From Platycnemis pennipes (lineage: Eukaryota; Arthropoda; Insecta; Odonata; Platycnemididae), in the NCBI GenBank assembly GCA_933228895.1, contig OW121855.1, positions 73,184,698-73,248,697 of the forward strand: 64,000 nucleotides of DNA, read 5' to 3'. This document shows, piece by piece, positions 1 to 11,239 of this stretch (within the stretch, counting starts at the first letter, position 1; the number at the start of each line of letters is the position of its first letter). The notes under the pieces were generated by a model that was given only the letters and a program-made list of their open reading frames with translations, searched no databases and was not told the DNA's origin. The position numbers were made by a program, and so were the translations under genes.

Positions 1-326
1 ATAAAATGGATAGCCCGAGTGACAAATGAAGAAGTTCTAAGAAGATTGAGAAAAGAGAAGTCTGCTGAAAACTATAAAAAGAAGACGGGATAACTTAATC
101 GGCCACATCTTAAGACACGATGGCCTGATGAAGACAATCGTCGAAGGAAAAGTGAACGGGAAGAATGGAAAAGGCAGGCCTCGTATGAGTTACATAGAAC
201 AGGTCGTAAAGGACGTGAAAGAGAGGAGCTACGTTAATATGAAGAGGTTGGCCGATGGAAGAATCGAGTGGAGAGCTGCGTCGAACCTATCCTAGGATTG
301 TTGACCCTTGATGATGATGATGAGCT
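1..326 (+). mobile_element. LINE-alpha 3' end, 5'-truncated by the window edge
   Basis: This is the last part of a non-LTR retrotransposon ORF plus a short 3' UTR. The broken reading frame keeps the C-terminal signature of insect endonuclease/reverse-transcriptase LINEs, with peptides such as NLIGHILRHDGLMKTIVEGK followed by NGKNGKGRPR. The DNA then runs through AAGAGGTTGGCCGA and CCTAGGATTGTTGACC and ends in a GATGAT microsatellite near 311-326, the usual kind of 3' tail for such LINEs. At least eight other pieces of the family occur in the window. The family match rests on recalled protein patterns; the tail and shared sequence are seen directly. Confidence 0.8.
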
Positions 327-349
327 TTAGTAGTGCTCAACCCTCACCA

Positions 350-960
350 ATCAGACCGAACTTCGCGCCGGACACAGTGCTTTTTACCCCTTGTTGATTT
401 CTTTCCAACTGCAGAGCACGGACGACTCCCCCTTCCGGCCCCGTCCTGTCCATATCCCGCGGGCGCGTCGCTGTAAGGGACTCCGCCCAGATATGGAAGG
501 ACGCTGCTATCACTCCTCTCCTTCCCCCTTTCCCATTGCTGGGGCGTGAAGGAATCGTGAGAGGCACCCGTAGAGGGGCCGTGCGCGTGCTGTGGTGATG
601 CATTTCTTTTTCCCTCCCTCCCGGCAACTTCTCCTCTGAGGAATGCACGCATTGTTCGGGGAGGCCACGCGAGCTCTCCCTCCCTCTTCTCCGTCTCGAG
701 AAGCGTTCCATCAGCGCAGTTTGTGTCGGTCAGTCCCGGAGTGTGGTGGTCGTCATCTCCGCCAGGTTTCCGTCACGTTATCCTAGTCGATACGCCTCGT
801 TTCTTCCGTCCCGGCGACCAGATTTGCAAACCGCAGGAGTCAGGGAAACCTCACACGAAGGAGTGGATGGTTACGACGCCAAGATGTTCTTGTTCCGATC
901 TCTCTGGGATTTGACTGACAGGAGATGCCGGTGCTGCCGCAGGATACAGCCGTAAGTGAC
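350..960. promoter_or_regulatory. CpG-rich island, possible promoter
   Basis: This stretch is much richer in G+C and in CG dinucleotides than the AT-rich DNA after it. It contains an initiator-like TCAGTC at 730-735, and a short open frame ends at a splice-donor-like GTAAGT (952-957). No TATA box or DPE is evident. A promoter with a first exon on the + strand is an inference from composition. The open frames on the minus strand here (to 711) have no recognisable motif and look like GC-rich shadows. Confidence 0.35.
884..951 (+). CDS. Candidate first coding exon, MFLFRSLWDLTDRRCRC...
   Basis: An ATG in the context GCCAAGATG opens a 22-residue reading frame (MFLFRSLW..., then Cys/Arg-rich RRCRCCRR). 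It runs into GTAAGTG at 952, which could be a 5' splice site leaving phase 2. The same frame is open upstream to 743, so the true start is uncertain. The exon side of the donor (CAGCC) is poor, which weakens the call. I do not recognise the peptide. The CpG-rich setting is the main support. It may be chance. Confidence 0.2.
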
Positions 961-2289
961 GCGTGCCTTGTCAAGTTTTCCGCGAGTTTAGGAGGCGGCC
1001 CATAGATAATAGTGCAGGTTGGAGTATGTGAACTTGGGTAAACTGTGAGCACACTTTGTGGAGCATAGTTGTTGTAGTTGTGTTGTCCTTTCGACAAATA
1101 CACTAAAGCGTTGAAACTGGATGGGATAATTAACTATTTGTATGGAACATTGCGAAGACTTTTTCATTCCATCAGCTCGTGAATTTTTTCACTCGGAAAA
1201 TGCGCCTCTAAGTACCTTGAACGTGTTGGTTAAACAATTGCTTTCTCATTGTGGTGTTGTCAGGATGGGTAAAAAATAGCTCATACTTGCCTTTCCAGTG
1301 GTCCAATTTCAATTATCGCTTGTGTTTTAAATCCTCAACGTCAATATCAGGTAAAACTCATTTATGCATGTCGTATGGGCGTTCAAATGTGAGTGGTATT
1401 TAAAATCAAACCAGTTGACGGGTTAAAATCTGTTATTCTTTTATTTACTATGACGTTCCACAAAAAATTACGCTTACTGTAGTAGAGTTTTTTCGTATAT
1501 TCTAGGGCGTATCTGTTGTGATCCTTCTTCTTTTATATTCGTTCTTCGACGCGTGCGTGTTGAATATTTCGCTCGTTTTTGTCCGGCAATGGTCCTCGTG
1601 GGAATTAATCGATCAGGAACGGCGTGAAACTTTCATGGGGTGTCATGGAATTACTTTTTTTAACGATATGGAAATGAGTATTTAACCATTATACCATGAA
1701 AACATTGCTGCTCTACCATTAAAACATTGCCGAAGCACGAAGAAAAAATATCGTGTGCCTGAAGGTTGTGAAAAAATGTTTTAACATATCCTACTTAAGC
1801 TTACCTTCTTCTCCGGAGTTCTTAGTTTTATCTGCATAATGTATGAATTCTTGGCCTCTTAGAGATCTCTCTATTTCTTTGTCAATATTCTTAAGATTAT
1901 CGTGTTTTTTAGTGATTCGTTATACAGTATTTATCTGAAACACATTCCACTGGATTAGCGAGATTTTAATGGAAAAATTGTGAAGCTCCAAGTTAATCTT
2001 TTTATGTCCCTTTTAAGTTAAATTACAATTTTTCATACTAAATGATCTCTAAAACGTTTTTTCACCATAAGTTGAAACAACGATATTTGTTGGGGTTTTA
2101 GGCGTTAATGCTCATCTTAAAATTACAAATTTACAACTTGTTGTCGCTTGTCATTTCACGCCTTGTTTTGGGCATTCAAGAAATATTTCTCGTGGGTAGG
2201 AATGTTTATGCTTTTTTCACAACCACTTCGTTTGTTCCTGGTGTTGGAAATTTTGCCGGCGTAAATCATTCTTAGTCAGCCGCCGGGGT
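961..2289. other. AT-rich stretch, nothing recognised
   Basis: No open frame of note, no repeat family shared with the rest of the window, and no RNA gene was seen. If 884-951 is an exon, this would be the start of its first intron. Confidence 0.4.
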
Positions 2290-2830
2290 CAGGAAGTGAC
2301 GAATGACTTATTTGGATGTTTCTCCTCGCGACCGCGTTGTAACATCGCTCGGGACACCGCGATGGGGTGAGGGAGGAACGGGTGGGTGGAGTTGAGGAAC
2401 ATCCATGTCTGTTCTCGGTGAGGCAGTCACTGGGAAGGAGTGATTCCGTTTTCTGGGCTCGTGACTTGACTCACACCGGTCCCCAAGTACTGCGGTGCTC
2501 TTCACTGTTGACCGTCTGATAAAAGTAGCGCAGTGAAGTCGACCATTCAGGTCGATGAACTCGTTCGGGACGCACCGCGTGGTCGTGCGTATTTTGATCG
2601 CGAGTCCGCTCATCGTTCGGGCTCGGTCAAAACAGACGCGAGCATTTCGCGGGCCGTTTCTCACTCGTTTGCTGCGCGGAAGGGCCTTTTTTTTCTGTGC
2701 TCAGTTGCGGCGGAATTAGCCCCGCAGTGTTTTGCGAGAGAGTTTGTATTTTGTTTTTTTCCGGCGCGCCGTGCCGTCTAGCGGAGAACGGCACGTTCGT
2801 CATTCACAACTTTTCCGTTTCATCGCCGTG
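2290..2830. promoter_or_regulatory. CpG-rich island
   Basis: CG dinucleotides are frequent through this segment, in contrast to the flanks. Short open frames on both strands (2308-2664 minus, 2533-2781 plus) have no motif and are best explained by base composition. It may be an unmethylated regulatory island; no promoter element was pinned down. Confidence 0.25.
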
Positions 2831-2832
2831 AG

Positions 2833-2915
2833 GATTGGGTCGGAGTGGTGACTATTGTACAGGGCTCCGGTCTCTATGGACTGGGTCTGAATCCCAGTAG
2901 AAGATAGGTGCGGAT
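2833..2915 (+). mobile_element. SINE-A 5' head fragment
   Basis: The sequence follows the tRNA-like head of SINE-A: GGTCGGAGTGGTGACTA (A-box region), then GGGTCTGAATCCCAG (B-box region). It stops where a LINE-alpha tail begins, so the rest was lost or replaced. Confidence 0.5.
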
Positions 2916-3360
2916 CATCTTCATCGTGGGTCAACGATCCTATGATTGGTTTGAAGCAGCTCTCCACTCCATCCTGTAATCAGCTGACCACTTCGTATTT
3001 GAATAATTCTTCTCTTTCACATCCTTAACTACCTACGCTATGTATCTAATTCGAGGCCTTCCTTTTCCGTTGGTACCATTCATCCTTCCCTCGACGATTG
3101 TGTTCATGAGGCCATCATGACTCAAGATATGTCCGACTAAGTTGTACCGACTTCTTTTTAAGTTTTCAGTCTTTTCTTCTGCTCTTTTTAGGACTCCTCC
3201 GTTAGTCACTCTGCATATCCATTGTATATTGATCATTCTTCTGTAGCGCCACGTTACTAATGATTCCAGCCTATGCTTCTCCGTTGCTTTTGTTGTCTCA
3301 CTCCCGTAAAGAAATATGGTCAAAATGAAAGTTCTAATAAATTGTTTCCTCACCTCCACG
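2916..3360 (-). mobile_element. LINE-alpha C-terminal ORF and 3' tail
   Basis: On the minus strand an open frame of about 108 residues (3359 to 3033) reads LYGSETTKATEKHRLE, then RRMINIQWICRVTNGGVLKR, SRYNLVGHILSHDGL and NGKGRPR. This is the conserved region after the reverse transcriptase domain of endonuclease/RT LINEs. The 3' UTR follows to about 2916 with a short CATCTTCATCG-like tail. The RT and endonuclease domains are absent, the normal outcome of 5' truncation during retrotransposition. This is the best-preserved copy of this part of the protein in the window. Confidence 0.85.
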
Positions 3361-3448
3361 CTTGTACTTCATTCGGTGTCTACTGAATAGGAAAATAGCG
3401 ACGTGTGAACCCTTATCCGACGCTATTTTTTAATGATAATAAACATGT

Positions 3449-3545
3449 ACATCTACGTGATACCCTGCGAGCCACCGCGAGGGTGTGTAGGAGGGGGTGA
3501 AGATCACCAAGCATGGACTATAAACATGCAAACATGCTACTATAG
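3449..3545 (-). mobile_element. LINE-beta 3' end with terminal hairpin
   Basis: Read on the minus strand, the piece ends in GGTGGCTCGCAGGGTATCAC followed by GTAGATGTA, the shared 3' terminus of LINE-beta. The opposite arm (ACACCCTCGCGG) pairs with CCGCGAGGGTGTG to form the hairpin. Only the 3' UTR is preserved. Confidence 0.6.
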
Positions 3546-4076
3546 GGTCTCAGGCAACTTGACTGTTAGTATCTAAATTGTAATAAAAACTCCTATATTC
3601 TAATATTGTTTGCACATCAACAAATGCCTTTTTAAAACTATAATTTTGATTATAAATTATTGGAGATGATATTATAAACGAATAAGAACAATAAAACGCT
3701 GTTCATAATTTTTCTATTGCGGCAGATGAGGCCCAGAGAGTCTGGTCTTCTCGCCGATGAAGGGTTTCGTTGTCGCTATGCTGGAGATGTACTCCTCTCC
3801 AACCAGTCCTCACATGTCCCGATCAAACAGTATGATTAATAGGCCCTTCTAAGCCTCAAATTCTTGTCAGCAGTTCGAATGGTGGCGAAAATTGTCAGTA
3901 ATGTACTAGTAAAGAATTGTTTTCCCGCACTCCCAACTGTTTAGGGTACACCCCTCCGTCTAACGTAACGTCGCGTCGTGGTAATGTCCTATGACGAACG
4001 CGTAAGAAGATAGGAACGGTGTAGGAAAGAGGCAGTTCGGGAAACGCAGTGCAAATCAGAGTGATGACCCATTTTT
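3546..4076. other. Nothing recognised
   Basis: Mixed-composition DNA between two repeats. A short minus-strand open frame starting at 4140 runs out of the SINE-A head and has no motif. Confidence 0.4.
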
Positions 4077-4400
4077 GAGATCGGTAGCTAGAGTACTGGC
4101 CTCCAATCCCGAGAGCGCGAGTTCCAATCCCAGTTGTCACATTTTTAATTGAAATAGCAGTAAGTGCTATTTTTTTTAACCCTTTTAAGTGTTTTATGGA
4201 GAGTGTTTACTCCGACCGTCGTTTGGGTCGTTACCCTTTTTTGATCCCTTTTCGCCATTCGTTATAATTAGAATGCCGTCGCCGGGTTTCTCACCACATT
4301 TTCTCCACTCCCTTTAAAATATTCATAACTTCCTAATTACCCAATTGTCCTAAATGCCAAATATGTCTTAAGTTGCCGCTCGCTTCCCTGTAATCGCTCC
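4077..4400 (+). mobile_element. SINE-A, near full length, diverged
   Basis: The head reads GATCGGTAGCTAGAGTACTGGC (20-base core kept) with a decayed B box GCGAGTTCCAATCCC. The body keeps ATGCCGTCGCCGGGTTTCTC and the tail keeps TACCCAATTGTCCTAAATG and CGCTTCCCTGTAAT. All family landmarks occur in the right order. No target-site duplication was found. Confidence 0.8.
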
Positions 4401-4433
4401 TATTTCATCGCCACTTCACTCGGAATGGTGCCT

Positions 4434-4645
4434 TCATCATCATCGGTCAACAATCCTAGGATTAGTTTGACGCAGCCCTCCACTCGATTCTTCTATCGGC
4501 CAACCTCTTCATATTAACGTAGATTCTCTCTTTTGCATCGTTCATAACTTGCTCCATATACCACGTACGAGGCCAGCATTTTCCATTCTTCCCGTTCACT
4601 TTTCCCTCGAAGATTGTCTTCATGAGGCCATCGTGTCTCAAGAAT
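4434..4645 (-). mobile_element. LINE-alpha 3' end
   Basis: The piece begins at the tail (CATCATCATCGG on the plus strand), followed by the complement of CCTAGGATTGTTGACC, AATCGAGTGGAGGGCTGCG and AAGAGGTTGGCCGA. Minus-strand peptide pieces match KTIFEGKVNGKNGK. Homology stops near 4645; the remaining open frame up to 4767 is unrelated sequence. Confidence 0.8.
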
Positions 4646-6334
4646 GGCGCCTTAGTCTTTTTTTTATTTAATCCCCGTCGCAAACCCAAACGGTGAGTCA
4701 AGTTATGAATCATCCATGTGATATCTGTAGGGAAGCCTCTGCCACTCAACTCAGACTTATGTTTCAATGGCGTTATTCCCCTGCAATTCGTGTCTCTGAG
4801 ATTCCTCCCCTCGCTCTCTCATTTTAGGTCTTCCAAATTTCATTTTTGGTGCCTCTCACTTCGTTTTCCAATATGTGTTACGAATTTGTGAGACCCCTTG
4901 ACCTCGTCATGTCACATAGGCTATTTTATCTAATCTCCCTTGCTTATTTAAGTTTTTTTTGTTCTGTGAGTGATATAATCAACGTGGCAAATTGAAGACT
5001 TAATTATTGACTCCTTCACGTATTCTAGATTGAAAACGGCTCTCTTTTTTCTCCCTGAAAATACGGCGTTTTCAATGGTGTCACATGCCTTCTCCGCCCA
5101 TTTATTCCACATACCTCACATTTGCACACTGTTTTGCAGTTTTATGGTGGCGTATTAATAACTGCAAATACGTGTTCGCTGTTTTTAATTACTGGTTGTA
5201 TAACCTCGGGAAACTGGGTAATGTATTTTAGTAAATATTGCCGCTGTGACGGCGTACCAATTTACGACATTCACTGCATAAACGTTTCTTAACTTTGACC
5301 GGGGTGGTTGTTATGTTTGTAATATTCCCTGTTAAATTCTAAGTGGATCTAAGATAATGTCTCGAAGGAATATTCATCGAATCTGCAAGGTCGTTAATAA
5401 ATCTTCCTTTCCCTCCTTGAAACGATAGGCAGGTATAAATTCTTTTAATAACTTGTGATTTTTTAATGTGACGCGATTGGCATTAATATACCGTTTTTTA
5501 TTTTAATGGCTCAAAATAATATTAAAAACCGTATCTCCTACGTAGGCATTCTTTCTTTTATTTCCAAGTTGCTTGCGATGTAATTGGGATTTGGTTAATT
5601 TTTTGCTTGGAAGAAAAGGAAGTTTATTCCTCCATAAGTCAGGCGTTCGATTTATGGACCACCCAAGCGGTGAAGTAAAAATTCAGTCACCTGCCTCTTG
5701 CGTTGCTGGTTGTTGAATTATTCTTAGTCGTTTGGAAAACAGTTTTAGGTATTGAATTTGGGTTGTGCATGCTTCTGGGTTAATTTGATCTCATTAAATG
5801 CAGGACGGTAATCTCATGTTTTTCATTTCTAATATTTACTTTCATTCCCTAATTACCATTTATCAAATAAAATGTGTTATTCTTTATAAAAAGTTGAAAT
5901 TTGTAAGTTATATACACCCCATTCAGGTAATAGAACTTTATTACCTGAATTATTGCATTAATGCATAGTCAATTTAAGATTATCTGCTGTTTAATACTGC
6001 CTTAGACTAATGACAGCAATATATGCTTATTGATTAACAATATTTATTTGGTCTACTTGATAAGGAAGGCTATTTCCGGAATCGAATCGTAATCGTTAGC
6101 CGCTTTGAACTTTATATTTTGCGATTGAATACTTTTTTTAATTTCTCTTAAGTGTCGAGGCGTTGAAGGTTTAAAACATTACCTATCTTACGATGTGGTC
6201 TCGGTGGTATAGATTGACGCAGCTATCAAATCCACAACAGCTAATTTATTCGTATTGGTTTCATTATTCTCTTTTGGATAGTTCTTTACATAGTATGTAT
6301 ATCTCATTATTGGCCATCCTCAGTAGTTATTTCC
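4646..6334. other. AT-rich stretch, nothing recognised apart from a small hairpin
   Basis: No coding signal or window-wide repeat was seen. A perfect 12-bp hairpin at 5921-5950 is listed separately. Confidence 0.4.
5921..5950. repeat. Perfect 12-bp inverted repeat
   Basis: ATTCAGGTAATA (5921-5932) and TATTACCTGAAT (5939-5950) are exact complements separated by 6 nt. No neighbouring gene suggests a function. Confidence 0.7.
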
Positions 6335-6530
6335 ACTTCACTTTCACCTCTACAACTGCCTTCTTGGGAGCATTGTGTTTAATGTTTGCCCTACAAGGTT
6401 CCCCGGTCTTCCCCTTAAAAATTTCATCGGGCACTATTCCCCAACTGTTTTAGAATCTTCCTCGTCAGAAACTCGGTCCATCTGTTTGATCTTCATCATT
6501 CATGGCTAATATCGTATTTCAAATGACCCA
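6335..6530 (-). mobile_element. Diverged LINE-alpha-like fragment
   Basis: Minus-strand translation across frameshifts gives DRVSDEEDSK, FLRGRPGNLVGQTLN and a piece resembling APKKAVVEGE. This is the same order as the VTNEEVLRR, NLVGHILRH, KTVVEGK signature of LINE-alpha. It is much older than the other copies, and the match depends on reading through stops and frameshifts. Confidence 0.45.
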
Positions 6531-6989
6531 GTCGAGTCTTTCGAGCAGTTGCTATTGTGCATAAAGGAGAACACACCAAAGGAACGTTTTAATGAAGTTC
6601 CCATTCTTCGTTACGTGTTTCTGGTCGTTAAGAGATTATTTCTAGCACAATACCTTAATACATTGGGCTCTTCTTCTGATTATTTAATTCGTCCTTCACC
6701 CCTCGCATTTTGCCTAGCTCTCTGGATGATAGCAGTACCCTCCCACCTGTTAAAGCTTTCCGTTCTCTAGTTTGATATTGGTCTTACCTTCTGTTCTTCG
6801 CTAAATTTTAAACGTAACAAAAATAACATCCTCAGTTTGTTTTTTCCTGTCGGTCGCTTCTTCGCAGGATGCCAATCTTTTTTTTTTTTCCTTCGAAAAT
6901 TTTTCAAGCTTGTCCGTAGTGCCCCAAATATTCCGTCTCCCGATGGGCGGCCTACCCCTCATGTTTTGCAACCGTGCGAAATTGAATTT

Positions 6990-7440
6990 TCCACGGTCCT
7001 CTGGGCTCAAGGTTCGGGAGAGAGGTGGGGAAAAATTCGTCGGGCGCCCCGAACGGGAAACGTAGCCATATAAGGCGCTCCATAGCGCTTTGCTCGACGC
7101 TTAATTAATACGCGCCCAAAAGGAATCGGCTGCTGGCCACGTCTTTCTCTGCCACCCCCTTCTCTCTGATTCACCCTACCTCTTACGCACCACCCTGTTG
7201 GCCACAAATCGTTGGAAGTCGACACGGTGTGTCGGTGGAGATCGATTATTCCGAGGCGATGGTCGAGATGTTGTAACCAGACGGGGGAATCGGTGGGGAA
7301 GGAGCGAAAGCGTGGGGGAAATCTTTGGGTCCCAAGCAGAGAACGAGTTTTTTTCACCATCGTCCGTCTCGAGATAATGAGCTTTTGTTTTCCCATCTGT
7401 TCCGAGTTTTCTACGTGGTTCGGAAGCTTCGCGTACAATC
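6990..7440. promoter_or_regulatory. CpG-rich island
   Basis: CG-dense segment (for example TCGTCGGGCGCCCCGAACG near 7038) between AT-rich flanks. Overlapping open frames occur on both strands, including 143 residues on the minus strand. They lack recognisable domains, and such frames are expected where stop codons are depleted by composition. Confidence 0.25.
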
Positions 7441-9299
7441 GTCTACGCTTCGCTAAAGGGGAGTGAATTGCAGGGGTTAATAGGGGTCCGTTCCTTATTT
7501 GTACTTCTGTGGATAAAATAGCGTTCAGTGCGGGTTCGATTACGCTTAGTCTTGCTTTGGTTATTCGTCTATCTTCTGTTAACGGCCTGGAATTGTGGAG
7601 GAGGTTGAATGAAGGTATTTTAAAATGCCGTATTGATTTAATGCATTTTTAGATAAAATATCGTTTAATGAAGATGTCATTATTCTTTTTTTCGCGGGTG
7701 TTATTAGTTTTAGTTGTGTTGCTATGATCGGTAATTATTCTAAGGAATCATAACTTTGTAATTATTCAGCTTAATTTCCATGTTTGAATAATGGCGATGA
7801 TTGGCGTATTCGCGTTCAATAATTTTGACATAATGATTGGATATTCCACCCTCTAATTTTATTGCCTCACAGGTTTTAGCGCATTTAAAACGTCTTAATC
7901 AAGGTCTTGAACTCATTAGGCCTCGTGAAAATGCTATTGCTATTCTTTTGTGTGTATTTCTTATTGATATGGCAGTGGAATTTGTTGATGTGGTGTGGGA
8001 ATTAAATAGGTTCCTGCGTCTCAAAATTGAACTTGAACTCTTGAGCATAGCTTTAATTCATTTATTCTCTTCGTTTAGGTACTCTAATCTTAGTTTCACC
8101 AGTAGTTGTAGTTGCCTTTTTCTTTTTTTTCGTAGATTTTTGGCTAACCTGCCGGATATGTTTTTGGAATTAATTACAATTCCATAAGGAAATCGTCTCA
8201 GTGAGTTTTTCCGTCCCGTGTCGGTTACCAATGCTGTTAACTGTAATAAGTTCCTGTTATCTTACATGGGTGTGAGCACAGACGTGGACGTTTAATCTCG
8301 TGCCTTCCGCGTCGTCTGATGACCGCTTCCATCAATTACTGTGCTTTTGATCTCCCTCACAGGTGTTCTGCTAGTAATGGCGCATTCTTTAACTTGCTTT
8401 CTCCGTTTCAAGACCCATCCAGATTTAGTCCCAACTGGGCCACTATTAGGATTTTTGTCTTCGAATAAGAGACCATCTGCCTTTTCTTTTGAGACTAAAT
8501 TTTAATTTTTTTTTTAAGTTCTTTTGCGTGATATTTCCAAAAACTCGAAACCTTTGCGCTCTTATGTAAGATAAAAAAATATAATTGACTCCTGTGAAAG
8601 GTCATTATACATTATATAAGAACCCATTAATAAAGATTATAAAAAAAGTACCTAGTTACAGGAGATTTTTTCTTTTGATGTCGAATATTATTCGAGTCGA
8701 GAGAAAACGTTATCACAAGGTAGTACATTTATGACAAGCAAGGATATTTGCGCCAGCACATATATTGCTGCTATGAAATCAATTTTCAATACGTATAGTC
8801 AGGCGTCTAGTTTTTATGTTTGAGTTGGAACCTTAAAAATGGAAAATCTAAATGCTGACCCGTGGGTCTTTATTCGAAAAAATTCAGTACGTCTGGACAC
8901 CGTACTATGCTTATGTCCTTTTCCTATTTCTCCCTTTCTTCTTCATTTCCTCCGCCTTCGCTTCCTACGCTGAGCAAGTCGATTACGCGAGATGTAATGG
9001 TTCATAGATCTCGAATTCAAAACTTCGTCGGGCATGATAGTTGTTTGTGCTAGGATTAAGCCCTGTTATGTGGTGAACTTATTGAGACTACCTTAAAATC
9101 GAATTATTCTTATTCCGTACCACCTTCTCTCGTACTGTCCGCAGTGTACTTTTTTCTCCCATTTTTTTATCATATCTATGTTCTTCGTTCTGTCCTAATT
9201 TCCTGTCGTCTTTTTACTATCACCGTATGTCCTCTACTCATGCCTCTTTCGAATTGCTTCCTCTCTTCCACCATCAGGCGTATGCATCTCACCCAGATA
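7441..9299. other. AT-rich stretch, nothing recognised
   Basis: An open frame at 7837-8187 (+) is hydrophobic in patches but has no motif, no splice context and no second line of support, so I do not call it. Confidence 0.4.
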
Positions 9300-9362
9300 A
9301 AGCCCCCCCTGCCACATACCTTCGCGGTGGCTTGCAGGGTATCGCGTAGATATAGATGAGGT
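9300..9362 (+). mobile_element. LINE-beta 3' terminus (hairpin and GTAGAT tail)
   Basis: CCCCCCCTGCCACATACC, CGCGGTGGCTTGCAGGGTAT and then GCGTAGATATAGATGAG match the 3' end of LINE-beta in sense orientation. The CCCTGC and GCAGGG arms that make the hairpin are both intact. Confidence 0.6.
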
Positions 9363-9487
9363 ACAGGTTTACATTTACAACTCCTTTCCCTGAAGCAGCC
9401 CACGCTCTCATACTTTTTTCTCTGTAATATGAAGTTTCTTTTCAACAAATCTTGCGTCGGGCATCATCGTTGTATGTATGTTTGAAT

Positions 9488-9525
9488 TAGGTTTATTATG
9501 AAGTAGGTTTATTATGAAGTAGGTT
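9488..9525. repeat. 16-bp tandem duplication
   Basis: TAGGTTTATTATGAAG occurs twice back to back, with the start of a third unit (TAGGTT). Confidence 0.8.
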
Positions 9526-9574
9526 GGACGTTGGAGTCTTACTCAGATATTCGGTGAAGACTCAAATCCTAGCG

Positions 9575-9915
9575 GGGATAGGGTTGGTTTGATCGCTAGA
9601 GTACTGGTCTCCAATCCCAAGAGTCCCAATGAATCCCAATCCCGTTTGAATCCCGGCTGTGGTAATGATTTTTCATTTGTATATTGGTCCGAGCTTGAGG
9701 GTTATGTGAAGAGTCTTCACGCCTAGTTCTCTTTCCGTCGGATGGGATGTTGAACCGTAGTCTCCATAGCCATGGCGCCCCTCATTCATAAATTGATTTT
9801 AGCCATCGTTCGTCTCTCCCGAATAACTGCTCATACTCCTAAATAACTACTAATGCTCCTAAATAACTACTAATGCTCCTGAATAACTACTAATACTCCA
9901 ACCTTAGCCTATGGA
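9575..9915 (+). mobile_element. SINE-A with an internal minisatellite
   Basis: The head keeps CGCTAGAGTACTGGTCTCC and a B-box-like GTTTGAATCCCGGC, with a short duplication of AATCCCAAT between them. The body keeps CCGTCGGATGGGATGTTGAA. The downstream part, where other copies have their CTGAATAAC tail, is expanded into four 20-bp units (9821-9900) before TCCAACCTTAGCC. Confidence 0.7.
9821..9900. repeat. 20-bp minisatellite, 4 units
   Basis: Units based on AAATAACTACTAATGCTCCT are repeated four times; the two middle units are identical. The unit resembles the CTGAATAACTA tail of SINE-A, so it probably arose by slippage in that tail. Confidence 0.85.
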
Positions 9916-10079
9916 GTACCATAAAGCCAAATCAGTCTGCTGCAGGGTCTTATCCACAACGACCACGAATGTGTGCTTTGGCGAGGAGTAAAGAATTCTT
10001 CGGACACTCTCTAGATTACCAAAATAATGATAGTATTCGTCAAAGTCGCCTCATTTTTGTACGGAAAGTTTCGGGCCTC

Positions 10080-10560
10080 CATTTTCGCGGCCCATTTAAA
10101 GCCCTGAGGGGCGCATTAACTCAAGGTTAAGGCCTCGACCGCTCCCGCGTCGAGAGAACCTCCTGCGTAATCGTTTTTAGCTCCTGGTCGGTTCCCTTCT
10201 CAGAGTCCTCGCAGCGGTATCAGAGGCGACTCCGCCCTCGCGTTCGTATTTAGCATCCTCGTCGTCAATTGAAGGCGCAGGGATGGAGACGTTCCCGTTC
10301 GCCTCTTGTCATCGCGGAAATCGATCACGGGCCTTCTTCTGCTCCTTCCTGCCTCCACCCTCGCGTCTTCCCCCGCCCTATTTCCCAGGAAGTCACCGTG
10401 TTTTCGCCTCGGTATTGCCCAACAGCCTCCTCCCTTCCAACTCTCTAGGCGAGCCTCAATCCGCCTCTCCTCCGCTTCCCTGCTCCTCTTTCCCGCAGCC
10501 ATGGAGTGAGCTTTTTTAACTCTTGCCATCCGCTTCGCTCGTCCCGCAAGGGATGTCGGG
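10080..10560. promoter_or_regulatory. CpG-rich island
   Basis: CG-dense segment with overlapping open frames on both strands (10200-10679 minus, 10283-10519 plus). The frames are compositional, with repeated Pro, Ser and Arg and no domain. Possible regulatory island only. Confidence 0.25.
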
Positions 10561-10814
10561 CACCCGACAAACTTCGTCGTACCTTCGCTTAGATTTGTGA
10601 CAGGAGGAAATAAATGGTTTATTATCATTCTATTCCCTCTGCAACGCTCACGTTTTCCCCACCCAAAGTCCGGAATCATCAGTGGCGTATTCAGATGAGA
10701 TGTGAACCTCCGTTTACATACCCAGTCCGCTGCTGATGTTATTAGAGAGCTGGCCGATAGATGAGGTGGTTTAGGAGCTAAGTCTTAGGATAGGAGTGAA
10801 CGTGGGAAGAAGTA

Positions 10815-11072
10815 GAAGTTAATAGAGAATGGAGGAAGGATGGGGAGAAATCCAGCGTTGGCATTTGCTAGCTTTGAACGAAAAGGGTTAATTGTTTTTC
10901 GTCCTATGGGCGTAAAAATGTGGACGGACGGACATGGAGATGAATTTGAAGTGCTCTCCACTCTGCCTCCCAAGTAGATGGCGGAATAATAATGAACAAT
11001 CTGCTATTGTCAGGATTGGAACCTGATCCCTCTCGATAGTAGGCCACTACTCTATCTACTACTCCAACCACA
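10815..11072 (-). mobile_element. SINE-A, diverged
   Basis: On the minus strand the head is present (TTGGAGTAGTAGATAGAGTAG, with GGTTCCAATCC as B box). The body retains GAGAGCACTTCAAATTCATC and AGCAAATGCCAACGCTGG. The tail is lost or unrecognisable beyond about 10815. Confidence 0.6.
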
Positions 11073-11189
11073 TTCCAATTCTTATTCCCTCTTACTTGAA
11101 CCAGGTTGCGTATTTTGGACGTTGTATTTGACAATAACGGGACGAGTCAACAACTCTGGTCAGTCAGCAGTGAAAATTGTCGATGAACA

Positions 11190-11235
11190 GTGAAAACCAA
11201 ACGTCGCAGGTTCGAATCTCCTGTATCTCCCCAAC
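11190..11235 (+). mobile_element. Possible SINE-B head fragment
   Basis: AACCAAACGTCGCAGGTTCG resembles the anticodon-to-B-box part of SINE-B (AACCAAAGGTCGCGGGTTCG). Nothing else of the element is visible. Confidence 0.3.
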
Positions 11236-11239
11236 AATC

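Noticed and set aside
7007..7438. 143-residue minus frame
   Set aside because: Competes with open frames on the other strand in a CpG-rich patch; no domain.
10200..10679. 159-residue minus frame
   Set aside because: Arg/Gly-rich, compositional, and overlapped by two plus-strand frames.
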